From the NCBI GenBank assembly GCA_002841825.1, contig PHAZ01000037.1, positions 1 through 34,443 on the forward strand: 34,443 bases of DNA. Direction: 5' to 3'. Both the position numbers and the translations under genes were made by a program. Positions 1 to 8,974 of this stretch are shown here, piece by piece. Position 1 is the stretch's first letter, and the number at the start of each line of letters is the position of its first letter. The notes beneath the pieces were generated by a model. The model was not told the DNA's origin. It worked only from the letters and a program-made list of their open reading frames with translations, and ran no database searches. The stretch comes from Deltaproteobacteria bacterium HGW-Deltaproteobacteria-22. Lineage in GTDB: Bacteria; Myxococcota_A; Polyangia; HGW-17.

Positions 1-1983
1 CCGGCCACGCGCGAGGTCTACGTCGGCACGGAACTGACCGTGCAGGTCGTGGCCACCGACGTGGACTCCCCGGAGTTGACGTTCTCCTTCCGGGCGCCCA
101 CGATCCCGGACCTGCAGACGCGGCCCAATCCGCCCACCATGACCCAGTCCGGCGCCCAGTCGGCCTACTTCCGGTTCACGCCGACCTCGGCCGACGTGGG
201 GGATCACTTCATCGACCTGGTCGTCACTGACGGCGTCAACGAGGTCAGCGGCGTGCTCACCGTGCGGGTGCAGTCCTCCACGGGCTCGAACCCGTACCCG
301 GTGTTCGTGGCCCCGCTGGGTTCGGGCACCACCCTGGATCTGGAGCAGGACACGTGCTTCTCGATCCAGGTCCAGGTCGAGGACGCGGACTCGTCGGCCG
401 TCGACATCACCATCGAGGAGCCCGTGGTCGAGGGCTATGAACTGACCGCGGCGGCCGGATCCTTCACCGGATCGTTCTCCTGGTGCCCGACGCAGAAGCA
501 GATCGACGAGAGCGACCGCTTCTCGCTCAACCTCAAGGCCGACGACCGTGAAGGTCACGTGACCTTCAAGCGCTACACGCTGCTGCTGCGCCGCCCGGTG
601 GAGACCGACTGTCCGGGAGCCGAGCCGGTGGTGTCCCACACCCCCGTGGCCGCGCTGAATTCGGTCAATGATGTCGTCGTCTCCTTCACGGTCACCGACG
701 ACGCGGGCATCTTCGCGGCCCCGATCGTGTATTACTCCACGAACGTGTCCAACCCCGACACCTACTACATCGGCGACCTGATCCCGGTGACCTCGCAGAT
801 GGTGTCCGGTTCGCGCACCAACGGTCAGTACACCGCGGTCATCCCCAACCCGGTGGTGTCCCTGACCCCGGGCGCCAGCCGCACGGTGTCCTACGTCATC
901 GAAGCCCAGGACGACGACGACCTGGCCGGCAAGTGCGATCACCGGGTGCTCTCGCCCCTGACGGGCATGTACCAGACCACGGTCACGCATCCGACGGGCA
1001 CCGTCACCGGCGGGGCCCTGTGCACGGCCTGCACCGCCGACGTGCAGTGCGGCGGCGTCAACGATGCCTGTGTGGTCCTCGCCGGCGGCACGATGCGCTG
1101 CCTGGTGGACTGCCAGGACGACCCCGAGGGCTGCCCAAACGGCACGGTCTGCTCGGTCGATCCGCTCATCGGCGTCACCGGGCTGACGCGCAGGCAGTGC
1201 GTGCCCCTGACGGGCTCCTGCGTGTCCGGGGGCTGCGTCGCCGACTCCCGCGAGGACGACGACGCCCCCTCGACCTCGCTGCCGGCGCTGGCCGACGGCA
1301 CCTACTCGGATCTCACCATGTGCATGGACACCGACACCGGCATGGTGGATCCGGACTGGTTCCGCTTCTCCCTCACCTCGACGACGCTCACGCTGATCGA
1401 ACTGCAGTTCCTGCACGCCCAAGGCGACATCGACATGAAGCTGCGCGATGCGGCCAACGCGGTGGTGGACCGCTCCATGTCGGTCACCAACAACGAGACC
1501 ATCGTGGCCTGCCTGGAGCCGGCGACCTATTACATCGAAGTCTTCTCCTGGGATGAGGATGTCTCCACGTCCTACGACCTGGTCTTCGAGACCATCCCCG
1601 GCGGCTGCTGCCAGGACGACGCCTGGGAGCCCTCCGACATGGAAAACGCCATCCCTGTGATGAGCAACGACATCGTCGACGAACTGTCGATCTGCTCGGG
1701 GGATGAGGACTGGTTCGCCATCGACCTCGTCCAGGGCCAGTACCTCTATGTCGAGGTGCTGTTCGATCAGACCACTGACGAGCAGGATCTGGACGTTTAC
1801 GTGGTCAGCCCCAACGGCTCGACCATCCTCACGCCCTGCTGCGATCCCAACAACGGCCAGAGCGCGACCTCCAACGAGGAGCTGCTCTTCGAGGCCACCT
1901 CGACGGCCACCTATTATGTCCTCGTCGAGGGGTTCTACGGTTCGGAGAACTCCTACATGATCTCGTTCGAGGTCATGAACTAG
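1..1983 (+). CDS. Secreted multidomain protein with Ig-like and PPC domains, 3' part
   Basis: The frame is open from base 1, so the true start lies upstream; the GTG at 40 is internal to the frame. The visible 660 residues begin with two Ig/cadherin-like beta-sandwich segments (about residues 5-90 and 100-200). A third beta-rich segment follows, then a Cys-rich stretch (about 340-415, with many spaced Cys pairs). Two tandem PPC-like (bacterial pre-peptidase C-terminal) domains complete the protein, each carrying the typical D-W-F core (DPDWFRFSL and DEDWFAIDL) and a Y-Y-I/V-x-V strand. Composition is acidic and Thr/Ser/Asp-rich with few Lys, typical of an exported protein. No catalytic domain is visible in this part, so the role (adhesion, matrix, or the tail of a protease) cannot be assigned. 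It converges on the minus-strand membrane-protein gene with only 7 bases between the stops. Confidence 0.8.
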   Translation, partial: PATREVYVGTELTVQVVATDVDSPELTFSFRAPTIPDLQTRPNPPTMTQSGAQSAYFRFTPTSADVGDHFIDLVVTDGVNEVSGVLTVRVQSSTGSNPYPVFVAPLGSGTTLDLEQDTCFSIQVQVEDADSSAVDITIEEPVVEGYELTAAAGSFTGSFSWCPTQKQIDESDRFSLNLKADDREGHVTFKRYTLLLRRPVETDCPGAEPVVSHTPVAALNSVNDVVVSFTVTDDAGIFAAPIVYYSTNVSNPDTYYIGDLIPVTSQMVSGSRTNGQYTAVIPNPVVSLTPGASRTVSYVIEAQDDDDLAGKCDHRVLSPLTGMYQTTVTHPTGTVTGGALCTACTADVQCGGVNDACVVLAGGTMRCLVDCQDDPEGCPNGTVCSVDPLIGVTGLTRRQCVPLTGSCVSGGCVADSREDDDAPSTSLPALADGTYSDLTMCMDTDTGMVDPDWFRFSLTSTTLTLIELQFLHAQGDIDMKLRDAANAVVDRSMSVTNNETIVACLEPATYYIEVFSWDEDVSTSYDLVFETIPGGCCQDDAWEPSDMENAIPVMSNDIVDELSICSGDEDWFAIDLVQGQYLYVEVLFDQTTDEQDLDVYVVSPNGSTILTPCCDPNNGQSATSNEELLFEATSTATYYVLVEGFYGSENSYMISFEVMN

Positions 1984-1990
1984 CCATTTT

Positions 1991-3376
1991 TCAGGACACG
2001 AAAAAGAAGAAGCTCCCGCCGGGGTAGAACGCGTGCATGCGGCCGAAGGTGATCGCGCCGAAGAGGTTCACCGCGATCGAGAAGGCCAGCAGGGCAGTGA
2101 ACCACCGGCCGAAGCGGATGCTGGACATGGCCAGCAGCAGCATCAGGAACACCGTGAAGTCGAGGCTGAAGCGGTAGCCGAACTGCACGAAGCCCGAGTT
2201 CTGGTACAAGAGCGCCAGGCCCGCCACCGGGAGCACGCCCAAAAGGAGGATCCGGCGTGCAAAGGCGTCCTTCCACGAGGCCCGCAGCAACAGCAGGAAC
2301 ACCGGAGTGGTGAGCCACAGGGCCATGCCGTGCGGGGAGATCTTCACGAACGGGTGTGACAGGGAGAAGCGCGGCAGCAGTGTGAGCATGGCCGAGAGGT
2401 TGCGCGAGAGGTACTCCGCAGAGAACAGACCGTACTGCTCCATGCGGCGCCGCCAGGAGATCTCGAGGTACTGATGGCCGAAGTCGAACGGGTTGCCGAA
2501 GCGCGAGAAGTTGAGCGCCATGGCCAGCGCGACGAGGCCCAGAAGAGGCAGCGCGTGGAGAAGTGCCTCCCGCCAGGCACGCCGGATCCCGGGCAGCCCG
2601 CCGTCACGGTGCCAAACGTAGGCGGGATAGATCAGACCCGCGAAGAGCATGGGGGTGCGGCACAGAAACGCCGCGCCCAGGAAGAAGCCGGCCCAGGCGG
2701 GCTTGCGGCGCAGCACGGCCATCAGGTAGAGGATTGTCCAGTTCATGCCCGCGACGTGTGCGGTGTACCAGACCTCGCCGCGCACCGAACTGAAGAAGTT
2801 CACCGTGCCGAAGGCGAACAGCGTCACCAGCGCCGCGAGCTCGCCGTCGGAGCGCCCGTGGAGGCCCTTCTGGCGTGCCAGCAGCAGAAGAAACCATAAA
2901 AGCATGGCGTTGAGGGCCGAGAGCACGAGGGTGAACAGCACGTCGTTGAAGTGCAAGCCCCAGAGGATCACCCCGGGCGTCATCATCCAGGCGGGCATCG
3001 GGGGAAACGTGACGTACCAGCGTTCGGAGCGGGTGCGGATCGTGCCCGGATCCACGACCACGAAGTCACCCGAGAGCGTGCGGAAGGTGTTGGGGCCGTG
3101 CGTCTTCCAGTAGGTGCCTGACAGAACGCGTCCATCGGCCAGCGTGAGGGTCTGCACGCGGGCCCAGTCGTTGCCGTGGGGACGGGGATCGACCAGGCGG
3201 GTGGTGCCGGCCAGGTGCGAGCGCGCCAGGTAGGCGAAGTGGTTGTTCTTCGAGGCCGAGAGGACACGGGGTCCCGAGACGAGGGCGTACACGAGGCCGG
3301 TGATCAGAAAGATGGCGAGCCCGGTGTATCCAGGATGCAGGGTCTTCGGAAAACGGAGCTCAGAGAATCTGGACAT
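1991..3376 (-). CDS. Polytopic membrane protein, GT39/GT-C-like, unassigned
   Basis: The 461-aa protein is dominated by hydrophobic helices, about ten by eye. A soluble loop follows TM1 (about residues 40-110) and contains Asp/Arg/His-rich segments such as DPRPHGNDWARVQ. A membrane protein with a long first periplasmic loop resembles GT-C-fold (dolichyl-phosphate mannose/ArnT-like) glycosyltransferases. I see no clear catalytic DD or DE motif at the expected place, so this is only a resemblance. I chose the ATG at 3376, which overlaps the stop of the upstream RNase gene by 17 bases; an in-frame start at 3412 would overlap it further. It is the last gene of the rplS-RNase-membrane protein run and is probably translated from the same transcript. 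The substrate is unknown. Confidence 0.7.
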   Translation of the reverse strand: MSRFSELRFPKTLHPGYTGLAIFLITGLVYALVSGPRVLSASKNNHFAYLARSHLAGTTRLVDPRPHGNDWARVQTLTLADGRVLSGTYWKTHGPNTFRTLSGDFVVVDPGTIRTRSERWYVTFPPMPAWMMTPGVILWGLHFNDVLFTLVLSALNAMLLWFLLLLARQKGLHGRSDGELAALVTLFAFGTVNFFSSVRGEVWYTAHVAGMNWTILYLMAVLRRKPAWAGFFLGAAFLCRTPMLFAGLIYPAYVWHRDGGLPGIRRAWREALLHALPLLGLVALAMALNFSRFGNPFDFGHQYLEISWRRRMEQYGLFSAEYLSRNLSAMLTLLPRFSLSHPFVKISPHGMALWLTTPVFLLLLRASWKDAFARRILLLGVLPVAGLALLYQNSGFVQFGYRFSLDFTVFLMLLLAMSSIRFGRWFTALLAFSIAVNLFGAITFGRMHAFYPGGSFFFFVS

Positions 3377-5366
3377 GATCGAGCACGACCTGATCCCGCA
3401 GCGGATCCACATGGGTCACGCGCAGCGACATGCGTTCGCCGACCGGAATCACCCGCGGTACCTGAACATACACCCGCAGGGCCATGTCCTCAATCAGAAC
3501 CTGCGCGCGTAACCTGGGGCTGCTCTCGAGCACCAGGGCGGTGACCGTCCCGGAACGGCGCGCCAGCGCCTCGAGCAGCCAGTAGCGCGTGCTCTTGCGT
3601 TCGACGCGGGAGACCTCGTCAGCGACGGCCTCGGCGTTGCCCAGGATCGGCATCAGGTCGGCCGGCTCGAAGGGCTGCGGCAGTCCGAGCAGCCAGGCGC
3701 GGATCTGCAGGCTCGCGAGCAGGTCGGAGTAGCGGCGCAGGGGGCTGGAGGCCTGCAGGTACACGTCGACACCCAGTCCGAAGTGCGGGCCCGGATGGCA
3801 ACTGAGCTCGCCCTTCTTCAGTTTGCGGACCAACTGGAACATGCCCGAGGAGTCGTCATGCATGGGCAGGGGGGACTCGGGGGGCTTCTGGGTCCGGTAG
3901 ATCACGTTCAGGTGTTCGGCCCGCGCGGTGCGGCCGGCGATGGTGTTGGCCAGGATCATGCACTCCGAGACGATGGCCCGGGACGGGCTGTCGGCCTCGA
4001 GCACCTTGATCGAGATCTCACCTTGCGCGTTGACGCGGACCTTGGCCTCGGGCAGCTTGAGCTCGATGGCGCCCCGGGCCACGCGCTGGGCCTGAAGGCT
4101 GCGGGTGATCCGCAGAAGCTCCCGCAGGAGGAGATCCACATCCTCGCCCAGGCTCCGGCTGCCGCCCAGGGACGCATCGGCCTCGTCGTACGAGAGCCGG
4201 TTGGAAACCCGGATCGCACCCGCCTCGATGCGCGATGCGACGACCTCCCCGTCGGGGTTGATCACCGCCACATAGGTGAGCACGGCGCGTGGCTCGCCGG
4301 CGATGAGGCTGAAACCGAACTCCGAGATGGCCTCGGGCATCATGGGAATCCGTCGGGTGGGCAGGTAGATTGACGTGGCCCGGACGCGGGCCTCGGTCTC
4401 GATGGGGGAGCCGACCTCCAGGCCGGCGCCGGGGTCGGCGATGTGGACCCGCACCTCGACGTAGCCGTCGGGCCGGGTGACCAGGCTCACCGCGTCATCG
4501 ATATCACGGGTCTCCTCGTCGTCAATCGTGACGATGGTGCCCGTCGCGCAGACTCCGAGTTTCTGGGTGGCGGTCTGCGCCTGGGCGAGGACCTCCGGCG
4601 GGAAGTGTTCCGGGGCCGCCAGCGAGCATACGGCCGGGCAGTCGAGGGGGCCGAACACGCCCAGTCTCTGCAGGATGGTGAACGCAGCCAGGGGGAGCGG
4701 CGTCAGCGGGATCTGGGCATCCTGGGCGATCCGCGTGGTGATCTGCGAGGCGCTGAGCCACCGTGCCTCCTCGTCGCCGGACAACGAGAACTGGCGCAGG
4801 GAGTCGAGCAGGGCCGTCGGGGTCAGTTCCTGGCGGGTCGCGGTCCGGCCCTCCCGCAGGCAGGCGACCACGCGCTCGACGAACTCGGTCTTCTGCCGGT
4901 TCTGCGACTGGAGCTGGGCCTCCTGCACGAGCATGGCCGATACCGTCTCGGGTTCCCGGGGGACGATCGTGTCGTCCTTGTTGATCCGGAAATACATGGG
5001 CTTTTCACGCATGGATCTGAACAGCGCGATCTGGGCGGGCAGATCCGTCCGGGGGAGCGCGAGATCGCACAGATCCTCGACGGACATCCGCTCGCCGTGG
5101 GCCTGGACCAGCTCCCAGAGCGTGCAAAGATCAATCGTGGGCTGGAGCGCGGCGACGTCCCGACCGAGATCGGCCAGAAACGAGCCGCCGTCCCGGGTCA
5201 GCCGAACGGTGGCTGGATACCGGCGGGTGATCCGCTGCGGATGGATGCGGACGGTCTTCCCCTCGTGATTGATGAACTGGGCCTTGGCATTGGCGTCGCG
5301 GTTGAGTTCAAGCCCCAACACCCAGGTCCCCTGATCTTCGTATTCGATCACGCGGACATCGGACAT
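3360..5366 (-). CDS. RNase II/RNB-family 3'-5' exoribonuclease
   Basis: This 668-aa protein belongs to the RNB family, which degrades single-stranded RNA processively from the 3' end. The diagnostic motif TIDDEETRDIDDA is present; its four acidic residues D282, D288, D290 and D291 have the same 6-2-1 spacing as the metal-binding Asp cluster of E. coli RNase II (D201, D207, D209, D210). A second RNB signature, SPLRRYSDLL, lies near residues 541-550. The last 60 residues look like an S1-type RNA-binding domain. The first 270 residues are not classical cold-shock domains and look partly helical, as in the shorter RNB proteins of cyanobacteria and other non-enteric bacteria. The start is taken as ATG 5366; a GTG at 5378 is in frame, and neither has a clear Shine-Dalgarno. 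It lies 56 bases downstream of rplS, in the same direction. Confidence 0.93.
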   Translation of the reverse strand: MSDVRVIEYEDQGTWVLGLELNRDANAKAQFINHEGKTVRIHPQRITRRYPATVRLTRDGGSFLADLGRDVAALQPTIDLCTLWELVQAHGERMSVEDLCDLALPRTDLPAQIALFRSMREKPMYFRINKDDTIVPREPETVSAMLVQEAQLQSQNRQKTEFVERVVACLREGRTATRQELTPTALLDSLRQFSLSGDEEARWLSASQITTRIAQDAQIPLTPLPLAAFTILQRLGVFGPLDCPAVCSLAAPEHFPPEVLAQAQTATQKLGVCATGTIVTIDDEETRDIDDAVSLVTRPDGYVEVRVHIADPGAGLEVGSPIETEARVRATSIYLPTRRIPMMPEAISEFGFSLIAGEPRAVLTYVAVINPDGEVVASRIEAGAIRVSNRLSYDEADASLGGSRSLGEDVDLLLRELLRITRSLQAQRVARGAIELKLPEAKVRVNAQGEISIKVLEADSPSRAIVSECMILANTIAGRTARAEHLNVIYRTQKPPESPLPMHDDSSGMFQLVRKLKKGELSCHPGPHFGLGVDVYLQASSPLRRYSDLLASLQIRAWLLGLPQPFEPADLMPILGNAEAVADEVSRVERKSTRYWLLEALARRSGTVTALVLESSPRLRAQVLIEDMALRVYVQVPRVIPVGERMSLRVTHVDPLRDQVVLDHVQIL

Positions 5367-5422
5367 GGGGAAACTCACACGGCCGTGGGAACTCTACTCC
5401 GCCGGCTGGCGGAATCTGGGAA

Positions 5423-5794
5423 TCAGTTGGCAGCCAGCGTGCGGGACTTTTCGCGGATGCGGGCAGCACGGCCGCGGAGGGCGCGCAGGTAGTACAGGCG
5501 GGCCTGACGAACACGGCCCTGCATGCCGATTTCCACCTTTTCCACGATGGGGCTGTGCGTCGGGAACACACGCTCCACGCCCACGCCGTAGGAGACCTTG
5601 CGCACGGTGAAGGTGGAGCCGACGCCGGCGCGATGGAATTTGATCACCACGCCTTCGAACACCTGGATGCGCTCGCGCGTGCCTTCCTTGACTTTGACGT
5701 GAACCCGGATCGTATCGCCCACGCGGAACGTGGGGAGATCTGTCCGAAGGAATTCCTGGCCGATTTTAGCAACTTTGGGATTCATATTGGTCAT
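5423..5794 (-). CDS. rplS: 50S ribosomal protein L19 (bL19)
   Basis: The 123-aa product is a full-length bL19, a protein at the interface of the 30S and 50S subunits. Recognisable family segments are [16 protein letters not shown], the [11 protein letters not shown] strand, the [20 protein letters not shown] block and the basic C-terminal [17 protein letters not shown]. Three in-frame starts lie close together (GTG 5800, ATG 5794, ATG 5785). ATG 5794 is preferred because GAGG sits 8 bases upstream. Elsewhere rplS commonly follows trmD in the rpsP-rimM-trmD block. Here it follows bamA and precedes an RNB exonuclease instead, so the usual cluster has been rearranged. Confidence 0.95.
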   Translation of the reverse strand: MTNMNPKVAKIGQEFLRTDLPTFRVGDTIRVHVKVKEGTRERIQVFEGVVIKFHRAGVGSTFTVRKVSYGVGVERVFPTHSPIVEKVEIGMQGRVRQARLYYLRALRGRAARIREKSRTLAAN

Positions 5795-5799
5795 GACCA

Positions 5800-5961
5800 C
5801 TACCTCGAAAAACTTGAAAAACGCAACAGATTCAACTGTTCATCCAGCGAAGGCCGGAGGAAACGAGTCGAAAGAGCGGGAGGGATATTAGTAAAATTCA
5901 CCCGAAAGTCCAGCTGTTTCTCGGCTTCCGGAAGACTTTTCGGCGGTTTTTTCGGCGCCAT
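5800..5961 (-). CDS. Possible small basic protein, 53 codons, between bamA and rplS
   Basis: An open frame of 53 codons starts at ATG 5961, sharing one base with the bamA stop (TGATG). It ends at a TAG five bases before the rplS start. The peptide begins [16 protein letters not shown], is Lys/Pro-rich at the N-terminus and Leu/Phe/Ser-rich at the C-terminus. The stop-start overlap and the way it fills the intergenic gap are what a coupled small gene would show. However, no independent Shine-Dalgarno is visible, the DNA is less GC-rich than its neighbours, and a 53-codon frame can arise by chance. I do not recognise the peptide. A weak promoter-like pair for rplS lies inside it, which would favour a non-coding leader. 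Confidence 0.25.
   Translation of the reverse strand: MAPKKPPKSLPEAEKQLDFRVNFTNIPPALSTRFLRPSLDEQLNLLRFSSFSR
5885..5912 (-). promoter_or_regulatory. Weak sigma70-like promoter candidate for rplS
   Basis: On the minus strand, TGGACT (5907-5912) and TAATAT (5885-5890) are separated by 16 bases. Each hexamer matches the consensus at four of six positions. The start point would fall about 80 bases before the rplS ATG. It lies in the AT-richer stretch between bamA and rplS, the natural place for a separate promoter. Confidence 0.3.
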
Positions 5962-8876
5962 CAGAAAATAAACCCGAAGTTGAAGTGGATGCGGCCGTCG
6001 CTCTCATTGCCCCAGACCCGGGTGATCGGGATGGCGTACTCGAGGCTGATCACCCCCACCGGGGTCACCAATCGCAGCGCAGCGCCATAGCCAGAGTGAA
6101 ATAATTCCTGTGAAAAAGTATCGTAATGATTGATGATAAAGCCTGAATCAAAAAATACAGCACCCCAGATGGGCATGCCGAGGATGAAACTGGACTTCCA
6201 GATGGGGAACTGCAACTCGGTGTTCGAGATGAAGCGGATGTTTCCGCCCAGGGGACTGACCTTGAAGAGCTCGCCGCTGCCGGTCGGGTGCATGGGGGTG
6301 CGCAGCATCTGCGTGAACAGCAGATCCTCCTCGTATCCCCGGACCGTGGTGTCGCCGCCGGCGAAGAAGCGCTCGACCTTGGGCAGCGCCTGGGTGCCGG
6401 AGAACGGCAGACCGTGGTCGTAGCGCAGGCCCTGCGCCAGGATCATGCCCAGCGGCAGCGGAAGGAACAACTGCCCGGTGGTGTTGAAGTGCACGAAGTT
6501 GTCGTCGCCGCCGAGGTAGTTCGAGGCCAGACGCACCGAGCTGGTCAGGCGGTAACCCTTCTTGGGGACCAGGGGGTTGTCGCGGTGGTCGACGATGATG
6601 GTCGGTCCGATGCTCGCGGTCGTGGTCGTGAAGTTGACGCTGGAGTCCTCCTCGGGGGCGCCCGAGACGCGGATCAGCGTTTCTTTGTAGGACACACGGC
6701 GGATCTCGTAGCGCATGAACCACTGGAGCCGCTGGGACCAGCGCTTGCGCACCGTCACCGAGGAGCCGTAGGTGATGATGTCGCCCAGGCGCACGGTGGC
6801 CTCGGTGCGTCCGAAGGCCGAAATCTCGAAGATCAGGTCCGTGCCCAGGAAGCGGGGATCCTGGTAGGTGGCGCGGCCGCTCTGGATCTCGGCGCCGATC
6901 TCACCGCGCAACTCGAGGCTCTTGGCCAGGCCGAACAGGTTCCGGTTCTGGTAGGAGAAGCTCGTGAAGTACAGGTTGTCGGTGGAGAAGCCGCCGCCGA
7001 CCTCCATCGAGCCGTAGTCATCGAAGCGCTCGATCACCGTGACGATGACCGGGATTTCGGAGAGTTGTTCCTCGAGCCCGAGGAACTGGATGCGGACGCT
7101 GCGGAAGACGCCCAGGCTGCGCAGGTTGCGGCCGGCCTCCTCGATCTTGGAGAAGGAGAAGGGATCCTGCTCCGAAAAGGGGATCTCGCGGCGGATGACG
7201 CTTTCCCGGGTCTTGAAGTTGCCCCGGATGAACACAGGGCCGATGCGCACCGGTTGCTTGCGGTCGATCAGGTACGTCACGTCGACGTTCTTCTGGTCGT
7301 CGGACGCCTTGATCTCGGTGGTGATGGTGCAGTAAGGGAAGCCCCGGTTGGAGAAGTGACGCTTGAACTCGAGCAGGTCGGTCTGGATGCGGTCCATCGA
7401 GAACGGCTGGCCGGTCTTGGCGGTCTGCAGGCGTCGCAACGGGGACTCGTCGCGGTCGGTGCCGAGGAAACGGACGCGGGCCAGCAGCACACGGTGCTTC
7501 TCCTTGACGGTGAACTGCACGTACACGTACTGGTGACCCTTGCGGTAGGGCAGCGCGGCCTCCAGGGTGCTCTTGAGCACGGCCTCGGCGTCGTCGCCGG
7601 CGGTGATCACGCGGCTGCTCACCTCGACGTCGGGGAAGCCGGCCTTCTTGTAGGCCTCCCGGATTCGCTCCTCGTCCTGGGCGAGCTGGGTGGGCGTGAT
7701 GAAGCCGCCCGAGCCAAGGCCGATCACCGACAATTTCTTGGGGAAGGGCTTGGTCGAGATCTCCGAACGCAGTCTGGAGGCCGAGAAGTGCCGGTTGCCG
7801 GCGAACAGGATCTTCTCGACGCGGTACTGCAGGCCCTCCTGGATGTAGAAGTTCACCCGCAGGGCGCTGTCACCGATGATGTGCGACTCGGAGAACACGG
7901 TGGCGTTGAAGTAGCCCATCGTGTGGTAGAAGTGGGCCAGGGCCTTGGCGCTGCGCACGATCTCGTGCTCGTCGTAGGAGCCGCTCTCCACGAACGTGAG
8001 CTGCTCCCGCAGCTGGTTCTCGTGCAACTGGAGGTTGCCCTTGAACTTCACCTCGACCTTGCGGCGCTCGCGGATGTACAGGCCGATGTTGACGGTCCGC
8101 TCTTCCCGGTTGAGGCTGTAGGACTTGTGGAAGTCATGCTTGACCGACACCGCGAAGAAGCCCTGCTTGCGGTAGTACTGGATGAGCGTCTTGATGTCCT
8201 TCTTGAACTGCTGCAGGTAAAACGGCTTGTTGTAGAACAGGATCCGGTGGCGGAAGAACCCGTCGATGGTGTCCGCAGAGATCGAGTCGTTGCCGCGGAT
8301 GTCCAGCTGGCCCAGGCGGTAGGAGGAGCCCTTGTTCAGGTGAACCACCACGTCGATCTCGTGGGGTTTGTCGAGCTTCTTCAACTGGATGCGGATCTTC
8401 GAGTCGAAGTACCCCTCCCGATGCAGGTATTCCTCGATCCGGCGCACCTGGTTCTCGATCAGTTCGGCGCGCTCGGCAGGAACCACGGGCAGCGCGGAGC
8501 CGGGCCGCAGGATCACGCGCCGCATGATGTCGGACTCGAACAGTGGCCAGTTGCCGCGCACGAACACGCTGCGCACGAGCTGTACCGGCTCGATGTGCAG
8601 CCGAATGGTGGTGTTCGCCTTTCCGCTCACCACCTCGGTCTTCACCAGCGTGTAACCCAGCATGGACAGACGCCGCTTGATCACGGTCTCCCAGTCCCCG
8701 TCGATCGATACGCGCTCGAGCTCCTGCCGCAGCGCCCGCAAAATTGGCGCGCCGTTCTCCAGGAACTTTCCTTCGATCTCGAGGTCCGGGATGGCAGCGA
8801 AGACGTCCGTCGTGCGGCCCGCGCACAGGGCGACCTGGAAAATCAGTAGGAAGAGGCAGCAGTGCAGAAATCGCAT
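5961..8876 (-). CDS. bamA: BamA/Omp85 outer-membrane assembly factor with seven POTRA domains
   Basis: The 971-aa precursor is an Omp85-family protein, the central subunit that folds beta-barrel proteins into the outer membrane. A signal peptide covers about residues 1-28. Seven POTRA-like repeats can be traced by their V-x-x-V-x-F/I-x-G-N starts and Y-x-x-x-G-Y/F-F/P turns: about 29-100, 101-185, 186-272, 273-350, 351-463, 464-543 and 544-620. The barrel occupies 621-971 and carries the conserved loop-6 motif VRGYEED near residue 843. It ends in an aromatic beta-signal, HFNFGFIF. E. coli BamA is about 810 aa with five POTRAs, so the extra length lies in the periplasmic arm. POTRA 5 is enlarged by a Gly/Ser-rich insertion near residues 378-395. 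TamA-like or other Omp85 paralogues remain possible, but TamA has three POTRAs. ATG 8876 opens directly on the signal peptide. Confidence 0.92.
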   Translation of the reverse strand: MRFLHCCLFLLIFQVALCAGRTTDVFAAIPDLEIEGKFLENGAPILRALRQELERVSIDGDWETVIKRRLSMLGYTLVKTEVVSGKANTTIRLHIEPVQLVRSVFVRGNWPLFESDIMRRVILRPGSALPVVPAERAELIENQVRRIEEYLHREGYFDSKIRIQLKKLDKPHEIDVVVHLNKGSSYRLGQLDIRGNDSISADTIDGFFRHRILFYNKPFYLQQFKKDIKTLIQYYRKQGFFAVSVKHDFHKSYSLNREERTVNIGLYIRERRKVEVKFKGNLQLHENQLREQLTFVESGSYDEHEIVRSAKALAHFYHTMGYFNATVFSESHIIGDSALRVNFYIQEGLQYRVEKILFAGNRHFSASRLRSEISTKPFPKKLSVIGLGSGGFITPTQLAQDEERIREAYKKAGFPDVEVSSRVITAGDDAEAVLKSTLEAALPYRKGHQYVYVQFTVKEKHRVLLARVRFLGTDRDESPLRRLQTAKTGQPFSMDRIQTDLLEFKRHFSNRGFPYCTITTEIKASDDQKNVDVTYLIDRKQPVRIGPVFIRGNFKTRESVIRREIPFSEQDPFSFSKIEEAGRNLRSLGVFRSVRIQFLGLEEQLSEIPVIVTVIERFDDYGSMEVGGGFSTDNLYFTSFSYQNRNLFGLAKSLELRGEIGAEIQSGRATYQDPRFLGTDLIFEISAFGRTEATVRLGDIITYGSSVTVRKRWSQRLQWFMRYEIRRVSYKETLIRVSGAPEEDSSVNFTTTTASIGPTIIVDHRDNPLVPKKGYRLTSSVRLASNYLGGDDNFVHFNTTGQLFLPLPLGMILAQGLRYDHGLPFSGTQALPKVERFFAGGDTTVRGYEEDLLFTQMLRTPMHPTGSGELFKVSPLGGNIRFISNTELQFPIWKSSFILGMPIWGAVFFDSGFIINHYDTFSQELFHSGYGAALRLVTPVGVISLEYAIPITRVWGNESDGRIHFNFGFIF

Positions 8877-8935
8877 GGCGAATCAGTCGTGCCATCGTAC
8901 ACGATTGCACCGGGGAAAAGAAGAATTTCGTATTG

Positions 8936-8962
8936 AAGAAAGCACGGGCCTGTCGGACCCGT
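8936..8962 (-). terminator. Likely intrinsic terminator after the flp-cpaA pair
   Basis: Read on the minus strand, a 7-bp stem (ACGGGTC pairing with GGCCCGT, one G-U pair) closes a 5-base loop. It is followed by a T-rich but interrupted tract (GCTTTCTTC). It lies 13 bases past the prepilin peptidase stop and upstream of bamA, where transcription of the pilin pair would be expected to end. The weak U tract keeps confidence moderate. Confidence 0.45.
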
Positions 8963-8974
8963 CGGAACCGGCTC

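Noticed and set aside
6288-8849. An 853-codon open frame on the plus strand opposite bamA
   Set aside because: It is a shadow of GC-rich coding DNA: the protein is a low-complexity run of Leu/Val/Asp/His/Gly without domains, while the minus strand encodes a complete Omp85 protein.
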